64,000 bases of DNA from Conexibacter sp. CPCC 205762 (GTDB taxonomy: Bacteria > Actinomycetota > Thermoleophilia > Solirubrobacterales > Solirubrobacteraceae): the NCBI RefSeq assembly GCF_030646155.1, contig NZ_JAUTDN010000014.1, positions 1-64,000 on the forward strand, written 5' to 3'. A program made the translations under genes and the position numbers. Below, piece by piece: positions 56,726 to 64,000 of this stretch. The notes below the pieces were generated by a model that saw only the letters and a list, made by a program, of their open reading frames with translations, ran no database searches and was not told the DNA's origin. Position 1 is the first letter of the stretch. Each line of letters opens with the position of its first letter.

Positions 56726-58978
56726 GTGTCCGTGCACGTCGGCGATCTCGACGCCCTTCTCTCAGGTCTCAACGAACCGCAGCGCGACGCCGTCGTCCAC
56801 GGCGAAGGCCCGCTGCTGATCCTCGCCGGCGCCGGCTCCGGCAAGACGCGCGTGCTGACGCACCGGATCGCCTACCTCGTCGGCACCGGCCAGGCGCGCC
56901 CGGACGAGATCCTCGCGATCACCTTCACCAACAAGGCCGCGCAGGAGATGCGCGAGCGCGTCGAGCTGCTCGTCGGCCGCCGCACGCGCGCGATGTGGGT
57001 GATGACCTTCCACGCCGCCTGCGCGCGGATGCTGCGCGCCGACGCCCACCGGCTCGGCTACACGCGCCAGTTCACGATCTACGACCAGTCGGACGCGCGC
57101 CGGCTCGTCAAGCGCTGCATCGACGAGCTGGACATCGACCCCAAGCGCTTCACGCCGGGCGCGATCCACCACGAGATCTCCGACGCGAAGAACAAGCTGC
57201 GTGACGCGGAGGCCTACGCGAGACTGGTCGGCTCCTTCTTCGAGCAGACCGTCGCCGACGTCTACAAGCTCTACGAGGCCGAGCTGCATCGCATGAACGC
57301 GATGGACTTCGACGACCTGCTCGTCCGCGCGGTCAACCTGATGGAGCTGTTCCCGGAGGTGCGCGAGCGCTACCAGCGCGCCTTCCGCTGGGTGCTCGTC
57401 GACGAGTACCAGGACACCAACCACGTCCAGTACCGCTGGCTGCAGCTGATCGCGGGCGAGCACAGAAACCTCGCCGTCGTCGGCGACGACTCGCAGTCGA
57501 TCTACGGCTTCCGCGGCGCCGACATCCGCAACATCCTCGACTTCGAGGACGACTATCCGGACGCGAAGGTCGTCAAGCTGGAGCAGAACTACCGCTCGAC
57601 GCAGACGATCCTCGACGCCGCCAACGCCGTCATCCGCAACAACCGCGGGCAGCGCGAGAAGGAGCTGTGGACCGACCTCGGCGCCGGCGACCCGATCAAG
57701 GTGCGCGAGCTGGAGGACGAGCACGCCGAGGCGCGCTTCGTCGCCGGCGAGATCGAGCGGATCGTCGACGAGGGCGTCTCGCGCAACGAGATCGCCGTCT
57801 TCTACCGCACCAACTCGCAGTCGCGGGTGCTGGAGGACACGCTCGTGCGGGCGCAGATCGGCTACCAGGTGATCGGCGGCACGAAGTTCTACGAGCGCGC
57901 CGAGATCAAGGACGCGATCGCCTACCTGACGCTGCTCGTCAACCCGCAGGACGTCGTCGCCTTCACGCGGATCGCCAACTCGCCGCGGCGCGGGATCGGC
58001 CAGACCTCGCTCTCGCGCGTGATCTCGTGGGCCAACACGGCCGGCATCACGATCTGGGAGGCCGCGCTCGACCCGGACGCGATCCCCGCGCTCGGCACCG
58101 CCGCCAGAAAGGCCTTCCACCGCTTCATGGGCTCGATGCGGATCCTCAGAGAGCGGCTGGAGAGCGAGCCGCCGGTCGGCGAGCTGCTGAGAGAGGTGCT
58201 GGCCGAGTCCGGCTACCTCGACGCGCTGGAGGCCGAGAGGACGATCGAGGCGCAGGGGCGGATCGAGAACCTCGAGGAGCTCGTCAACGTCGCCGTCGAG
58301 TACGACCAGACGGTCGACCTGCGCGAGGAGCCGCCGTCGCTGGCCGGCTTCCTGCAGCAGATCGCGCTCGTCGCCGACGCCGACGGCCGCAGAGACGACG
58401 AGGGCCTCGTCACGCTGATGACGCTCCACAACGCGAAGGGCCTCGAGTACCCGATCGTCTTCCTGCTCGGGATGGAGGAGGGCGTCTTCCCGCATCAGCG
58501 CTCGATCGAGGAGGGCGGCCTGGAGGAGGAGCGGCGGCTCGCCTACGTCGGCATCACCCGCGCGATGCGCGACCTCTACCTGACCTACGCCCGCACCCGC
58601 GCCGTCTTCGGCTCGCGCTCCTTCGGCGCCCGCAGCCGCTTCGTCGACGAGGTGCCGATCGGCCTGACCGACCGCAACGAGCGGCCCGCGCTCGGCGTCG
58701 GCAACGTGCGTGCGCGGGCGACCTCGTGGGGCGCCCCGTCGCCGAACCTGTCGCCGCTGGGTTCGGGGCCGATCCCCGGCGGGGGTTGGAACAGCGGCGC
58801 CGGCGCGGGCGGCAGCGGCGGCTCCGACTACCGCCTCGGCGACGACGTCGTCCACGCGGCCTTCGGCGAGGGCGTCGTCGTCGGCGTCGAGGCCGGCGGG
58901 ATCGTCGTGATCCGCTTCGCGAGAGACCACTCCGAGCGCAAGCTCGTTGCGGACCTCGCACCGATCGAAAAGCGGTAA
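56726..58978 (+). CDS. pcrA: UvrD/PcrA-type superfamily 1 DNA helicase
   Basis: The 750-residue helicase has Q-motif LNEPQRDAVVHGEGPLLILA, Walker A AGAGSGKTRVLT, motif Ib TFTNKAAQEM, DEYQDTN Walker B, GDDSQSIYGFRGAD, LEQNYRSTQTIL, TLMTLHNAKGLEYP and VGITRAMRDLYLTYA. The C-terminal ~55 residues form a Tudor-like fold (DDVVHAAFGEGVVVGV) as in PcrA that binds RNA polymerase. It starts at GTG 56726. Confidence 0.97.
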   Translation: MSVHVGDLDALLSGLNEPQRDAVVHGEGPLLILAGAGSGKTRVLTHRIAYLVGTGQARPDEILAITFTNKAAQEMRERVELLVGRRTRAMWVMTFHAACARMLRADAHRLGYTRQFTIYDQSDARRLVKRCIDELDIDPKRFTPGAIHHEISDAKNKLRDAEAYARLVGSFFEQTVADVYKLYEAELHRMNAMDFDDLLVRAVNLMELFPEVRERYQRAFRWVLVDEYQDTNHVQYRWLQLIAGEHRNLAVVGDDSQSIYGFRGADIRNILDFEDDYPDAKVVKLEQNYRSTQTILDAANAVIRNNRGQREKELWTDLGAGDPIKVRELEDEHAEARFVAGEIERIVDEGVSRNEIAVFYRTNSQSRVLEDTLVRAQIGYQVIGGTKFYERAEIKDAIAYLTLLVNPQDVVAFTRIANSPRRGIGQTSLSRVISWANTAGITIWEAALDPDAIPALGTAARKAFHRFMGSMRILRERLESEPPVGELLREVLAESGYLDALEAERTIEAQGRIENLEELVNVAVEYDQTVDLREEPPSLAGFLQQIALVADADGRRDDEGLVTLMTLHNAKGLEYPIVFLLGMEEGVFPHQRSIEEGGLEEERRLAYVGITRAMRDLYLTYARTRAVFGSRSFGARSRFVDEVPIGLTDRNERPALGVGNVRARATSWGAPSPNLSPLGSGPIPGGGWNSGAGAGGSGGSDYRLGDDVVHAAFGEGVVVGVEAGGIVVIRFARDHSERKLVADLAPIEKR

Positions 58979-59055
58979 ATCGGCCGACCGGGCGCGGGTC
59001 GCGTCGGCGGCGGCGCGTTCGCGAGGACCGCACGGCCGTGCGCCGCGCGCGGCGC

Positions 59056-59061
59056 TAGCAT
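59056..59061 (+). promoter_or_regulatory. Candidate -10 of folD
   Basis: TAGCAT ends 9 nt before the folD ATG, with no ribosome site. Confidence 0.45.
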
Positions 59062-59070
59062 CCGCCGCCT

Positions 59071-59925
59071 ATGGCAGCCACTCTCATCGACGGCAGAGCG
59101 GTCGCGCGCAAGGTGCGCGACGAGGTCGCTGCCCAGGTCGCAGCGTTCACCGCCGAGACGGGCGTTACGCCCGGCCTCGCGACCGTGCTCGTCGGCGAGG
59201 ACCCGGCCTCCGCGGTCTACGTCGCGAACAAGCGCAGAGCCTCAGTCGAGGCCGGCATCGCCGATCTCCACCGCCACCTGCCCGCCGACGTCTCGCAGGA
59301 CGAGCTGGTCGCGCAGCTGCAGGAGCTGAACGCCGACCCGTCGGTCAGCGGCATCCTGCTGCAGCTGCCGGTCCCCAAGCAGCTCGACGAGAACCTGCTG
59401 ATCGGGCTGATCTCGCCCGACAAGGACGTCGACGGCCTCACCGCCGTCAGCGCCGGCCGCCTCGTCCAGGGCGAGCCGGGCCTGCGTCCCTGCACGCCGT
59501 CGGGCGTGATCGAGCTGCTCGACCACCACGAGGTGCCGCTGGAGGGCGCCGAGGTCGTCGTCGTCGGCCGCTCGCTGCTGGTCGGCAAGCCGGTCGCGCA
59601 ACTGCTGCTGGAGCGCAACGCGACCGTCACGATCTGCCATTCGCGCACCCGCGACCTGCCGGCCGTCTGCCGCCGCGCCGACGTGCTGATCGCCGCCGTC
59701 GGCGTGCCGAAGCTGGTCGGCGCCGACCACGTCAAGCCCGGCGCGACCGTGATCGACGTCGGCATCAACCGCACCGACGAGGGCCTCGTCGGCGACGTCG
59801 ACTTCGACGCCGTCAAGGAGGTCGCCGGCCTGCTGACGCCGGTCCCCGGCGGCGTCGGGCCGATGACGATCGCCCTGCTGATGCGCAACACGCTGATCGC
59901 CGCGCGCCTGCAGCGCGGGGTGTAG
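59071..59925 (+). CDS. folD: Methylenetetrahydrofolate dehydrogenase/cyclohydrolase
   Basis: The 284-residue bifunctional enzyme interconverts methylene- and formyl-THF using NADP. YVANKRRASVEAGI contains the catalytic Lys; LLQLPVPKQLDE, DKDVDGLT, CTPSGVIELL, VVVVGRSLLVGKPVAQLLLE and TPVPGGVGPMTIALL are all intact. The stop is 10 nt before the next membrane-protein gene. Confidence 0.97.
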   Translation: MAATLIDGRAVARKVRDEVAAQVAAFTAETGVTPGLATVLVGEDPASAVYVANKRRASVEAGIADLHRHLPADVSQDELVAQLQELNADPSVSGILLQLPVPKQLDENLLIGLISPDKDVDGLTAVSAGRLVQGEPGLRPCTPSGVIELLDHHEVPLEGAEVVVVGRSLLVGKPVAQLLLERNATVTICHSRTRDLPAVCRRADVLIAAVGVPKLVGADHVKPGATVIDVGINRTDEGLVGDVDFDAVKEVAGLLTPVPGGVGPMTIALLMRNTLIAARLQRGV

Positions 59926-59935
59926 GGTCGCCGCC

Positions 59936-60445
59936 ATGTCGTTCGACGTCGACCGTCTGCGCACGCCCGAGTGGCTCGTCGGGGCCGGTGCGCTCGTGCT
60001 GTTCATATCGCTCTTCCTGCTCGACTGGTACTCGGTCTCGTTCAGGTTCAGCGATGCGATGAGCAGCGAGAGCTTCCACGCGAGCGTCGACGGCTGGCAC
60101 GGACACACGATCCTGCGCTGGTTCGTGCTGATCGTCGTCGCCGGCGGCGTCGCGCTGTTCGTCGCGACGCTCGTCAGCGAGACGCCGGCGATCCCGTCGG
60201 CGATCGCGCCGCCGCTGACGGCCTTCGCGCTGCTGACGACCGTCCTGCTCGCCTACCGCGTGCTGCTCAACGAGCCCGGCCCGAACAAGCTGGTCGACGT
60301 CGACTTCGGCGCCTATCTCGGGCTGCTGGCGGCGATCGCGACGACCGCCGGCGCGTGGTGGTCGCTGCGCCGCGAGGGCGGCCCGCTGCCGGACGTGCCG
60401 GTGACCGTGCGCGAGCTGCACGAGCCGTCCGCGCCGGCCGCCTGA
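59936..60445 (+). CDS. Four-TM membrane protein, unknown
   Basis: The 169-residue protein has four hydrophobic segments (about 15-30, 61-80, 85-108, 122-140) and short charged ends. A loop rich in Ser and Trp (MSSESFHASVDGWHGHT) follows TM1. No family recognised. TAGGGT lies 7 nt before the ATG. It follows folD closely and precedes gatC by 45 nt. Confidence 0.82.
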   Translation: MSFDVDRLRTPEWLVGAGALVLFISLFLLDWYSVSFRFSDAMSSESFHASVDGWHGHTILRWFVLIVVAGGVALFVATLVSETPAIPSAIAPPLTAFALLTTVLLAYRVLLNEPGPNKLVDVDFGAYLGLLAAIATTAGAWWSLRREGGPLPDVPVTVRELHEPSAPAA

Positions 60446-60474
60446 GCGCCGCGCGGGCCTCCGCGCCGGTCATC

Positions 60475-60480
60475 TAGACT
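60475..60480 (+). promoter_or_regulatory. Candidate -10 of gatCAB
   Basis: TAGACT ends exactly 10 nt before the gatC ATG; no ribosome site lies between. Confidence 0.48.
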
Positions 60481-60490
60481 CCGGCGCCGA

Positions 60491-60778
60491 ATGATCGATC
60501 GAGCCCAGGTACTCCACGTCGCCCGGCTCGCCCGCCTCGAACTGACCGACGACGAGGTCGGGACGATGTCGCGCGAGCTGTCCGCAGTCCTCGACCACAT
60601 CGAGAAGATCGGCGAGCTGCAGCTCGACGACGTGCCGGCCACGTCGCACGTGATCGACGTCGTCAACGCGCTGCGCCCCGACGAGCCGGTCCCGTCGCTG
60701 CCGCGCGAGCAGGCGCTCGCGAACGCCCCTGAGGTCGTCGACGACGGCTTCGGCGTGCCGAGCCCGGGAGCCGCGTGA
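60491..60778 (+). CDS. gatC: Glu/Asp-tRNA amidotransferase subunit C
   Basis: GatC (95 residues) links GatA and Gat[21 protein letters not shown] and [20 protein letters not shown] are typical. Its stop overlaps the gatA start region (TGATG). First gene of gatCAB. Confidence 0.96.
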   Translation: MIDRAQVLHVARLARLELTDDEVGTMSRELSAVLDHIEKIGELQLDDVPATSHVIDVVNALRPDEPVPSLPREQALANAPEVVDDGFGVPSPGAA

Positions 60779-62216
60779 TGTCCGCCGACCTGATCGCCCT
60801 GTCCGCGCGCGACGCCGCCGAGCAGATCCGCCACGGCCGCATCTCGGCCGACGAGCTGTTCGCCGCCTACCGCGAGCGCGCCGCCGCCGACGCCGCCAAG
60901 GGCGAGGACGGCCTCAACGCCTACACCTGGGTCGCCGACGTGACCCCGTCCGCGCCCGCCGCGTCCGACGCGGCGCCGCTGGCCGGCGTGCCGCTCGCCG
61001 TCAAGGACCTCTTCTGCACCGAGGGCGTGCCGAGCCAGTCGGGCTCGAAGATCCTCGCCGGCTACCGCCCGCCGTACAACGCGACGGTCGTCGACAAGCT
61101 CGCGTCCGCCGGCACGACGCTGCTCGGCAAGACCAACCAGGACGAGTTCGCGATGGGCTCCTCCAACGAGAACTCGGCCTTCGGCGCCGTCCGCAACCCG
61201 TGGGACGCCAGCCGCGTCCCCGGCGGCTCCTCCGGCGGCAGCGCCGCGGCCGTCGCGGCTGGGCTCGCCCCGTGGGCGCTGGGCACCGACACCGGCGGCT
61301 CGATCCGTCAGCCGGCCGCGCTGTGCGGGATCGTCGGCCTCAAGCCGACCTACGGCTCGGTCTCCCGCTACGGGATGATCGCCTTCGCCTCCTCGCTGGA
61401 CCAGGCCGGCCCGTTCGCGCGCGACGTGACCGACACCGCGCTGCTCTACCGCCACATGGTCGGCCGCGACGGCCGCGACTCGACCTCGCTCCAGCACCCG
61501 GACGAGATCGCGCTGCCGAAGGGCGTCGACCTCAAGGGCATCCGCCTCGGCGTGCCGGAGGAGCTGATCGGCGAGGGCGTCGAGTCGGGCGTGCGCGAGG
61601 CCTTCAACCAGACGCTGGCGCTCGCCGAGCAGCTCGGCGCGACGGTCGAGACGACCCACCTGCCGCACGCGCCGCACGCGCTCTCGGCCTACTACCTGAT
61701 CGCGCCGGCCGAGGCCTCCTCGAACCTCGCGCGCTTCGACGGCGTTCGCTACGGGCTGCGCGCCGACGCCGACGACCTGCTGTCCATGTACACGCGTACA
61801 CGGGCCGAGGGCTTCGGCCCTGAGGTCAAGCGCCGCATCATGCTCGGCACCTACGCGCTGTCGAGCGGCTACTACGACGCCTACTACGGCCGCGCGCAGA
61901 AGGTCCGCACGAAGATCGCGGAGGACTTCAGAAGCGCGTTCGACAGCTTCGACTTCATCGTCACGCCGTCGGCGCCGACGGTCGCCTTCAAGCTCGGCGA
62001 GAAGACGGCCGACCCGCTGGAGATGTACCTGCAGGACTTCTGCACGATCCCGATGTCGCTGGCCGGGATCCCCGCGATCTCGATCCCCAACGGCCTCAGC
62101 GACGGCCTGCCGGTCGGCTTCCAGATCGCCGGCCCGGCGTTCAGCGAGAACCGCCTGCTCGACGCGGCGTACGTGCTGGAGCAGGCACTCGGCTTCGACG
62201 GATCGAAGGTGCGCGC

Positions 62217-62220
<4 letters not shown>
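60778..62220 (+). CDS. gatA: Glu/Asp-tRNA amidotransferase subunit A
   Basis: GatA (480 residues) is the amidase that releases ammonia from glutamine. The Ser-cisSer-Lys triad lies in PLAVKDLFC and [16 protein letters not shown] with [16 protein letters not shown] at 60778 overlaps the gatC stop; a GTG at 60775 is equally possible. Overlaps gatB by 4 nt. Confidence 0.97.
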
Positions 62221-63650
<1,430 letters not shown>

Positions 63651-63659
63651 CGGACCGCG

Positions 63660-63707
63660 ACCGCTCGCGGCGCAAACAGGCCAGGTAGCACCACCGTCGC
63701 GAGCGGT
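63660..63707 (+). terminator. Inverted repeat after gatB
   Basis: ACCGCTCGCG (63660-63669) and CGCGAGCGGT (63698-63707) are perfect 10-nt arms with a 28-nt loop. The right arm ends within the -10-like TAGCAT of the next gene. Terminator or control element. Confidence 0.45.
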
Positions 63708-63718
63708 AGCATTGGAGC

Positions 63719-63907
63719 ATGTCCACTCAAGGCAGTGAGAAGAGCGGTCCGTCGCTCGTGCAGAAGGCGATCGCGGCGCTGGTCCTGATCGTCGTCGTCC
63801 TGTTCGCGGCGAAGGTCATCTTCAGCTTTCTCGCGGGCATCCTCTGGCTCGTCATCGCCGTCGTCGTGATCGGAGCGCTGCTGTGGGCGCTCAACACGTT
63901 GTTGTAG
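63719..63907 (+). CDS. Small two-TM membrane protein
   Basis: The 62-residue protein has a polar start (STQGSEKSGPSLVQK) and two hydrophobic segments (AIAALVLIVVVLFAAKVIF, ILWLVIAVVVIGALLW). A GGAGC precedes the ATG, and TAGCAT (63707-63712) is 6 nt upstream. No named family recognised. The next membrane gene starts 12 nt after its stop. Confidence 0.78.
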   Translation: MSTQGSEKSGPSLVQKAIAALVLIVVVLFAAKVIFSFLAGILWLVIAVVVIGALLWALNTLL

Positions 63908-63919
63908 ACCCGAGCCGCT

Positions 63920-64000
63920 GATGGCGTTCCTCGTCATCCTCCTCTGCTTCGGGCTCGCGGGTGGGGTCGTCGGCCGGATCAAGGGCAGCTCGTTCTTCAT
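63920..64000 (+). CDS. Membrane protein, N-terminal part only (cut by window end)
   Basis: The visible ~27 codons encode MAFLVILLCFGLAGG then a VGRIKGSSFF segment. This resembles the start of small actinobacterial membrane proteins that continue with two TM segments and a C-terminal zinc ribbon, but that part lies outside the window, so the identification is tentative. It follows the two-TM gene closely and probably shares its transcript. Confidence 0.5.

Overview
This window reads as chromosomal DNA of a very GC-rich actinobacterium. My best guess is the Thermoleophilia, order Solirubrobacterales (Conexibacter or Solirubrobacter-like). The guess rests on overall GC, an oversized double-domain ThyX-like protein, secreted proteins rich in Ala/Asp/Thr, and a core gene order of infC, rpmI, rplT, SPOUT methyltransferase, pheST, argCJBD. 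No database was consulted, so the rank is inference. Arginine codon AGA is used unexpectedly often for such a GC-rich sequence, while AGG is rare.

Layout. 1-12.1 kb is accessory: a ThyX-like protein, a small secreted protein, a 2-keto-4-pentenoate hydratase-family enzyme, an orphan NarL-type histidine kinase, a short carboxypeptidase-like fragment, and an HTH gene followed by a broken nucleotidyltransferase gene next to tRNA-Gly(GCC). After these come a divergent pair (GlcD-type FAD oxidase and hydroxyacid-oxoacid transhydrogenase) with a GntR/FCD regulator, then tRNA-Cys(GCA) and two identical tRNA-Val(GAC) genes flanking a two-domain lipoprotein. 12.1-19.3 kb holds a TPR-like protein, a 969-residue secreted protein with an ILEI/GG-like segment, a TetR regulator coupled to a group III truncated globin, and an MMPL exporter.

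19.4-34.9 kb is a translation and arginine block: thrS, infC with a long low-complexity tail, a GH3/NagZ-type hydrolase, rpmI, rplT, a strong terminator, a SPOUT RNA methyltransferase, pheST, argC-J-B-D, a response regulator and argG. 35-43.5 kb carries a giant coiled-coil/Ala-Pro-rich protein, an HSL-type esterase and dnaE. 43.6-52.1 kb has nfo and gltX (divergent), an HDOD-LuxR fusion, VanZ, an Rrf2 regulator coupled to a catalytically degraded CCA-adding-enzyme homologue, a GNAT, rsgA, an adenosine-deaminase-family enzyme and a PQ-loop membrane protein. 52.4-64 kb carries a secreted HAD phosphatase, cysK-cysE, a dolichol-phosphate-mannose-synthase-like glycosyltransferase, a membrane-anchored polysaccharide deacetylase, pcrA, folD, a 4-TM protein, gatCAB, and two small membrane proteins, the last cut by the window end.

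How genes work together. GatCAB plus GltX suggests the indirect Glu-tRNA amidation route. CysE makes O-acetylserine for CysK. ArgC/J/B/D/G supply most of the acetylated ornithine cycle and the argininosuccinate step. The transhydrogenase, FAD oxidase and GntR regulator could form a small hydroxyacid circuit. A recurring regulatory theme is a TANNNT hexamer 6-11 nt before the start codon, usually without a Shine-Dalgarno sequence, which suggests many leaderless mRNAs. I saw no CRISPR array, prophage or intact insertion sequence, and no clear undescribed multi-gene system. The best leads are the leaderless signature, the decayed HTH/nucleotidyltransferase pair, the degraded CCA enzyme next to Rrf2, and the codon-skewed IF-3 tail.
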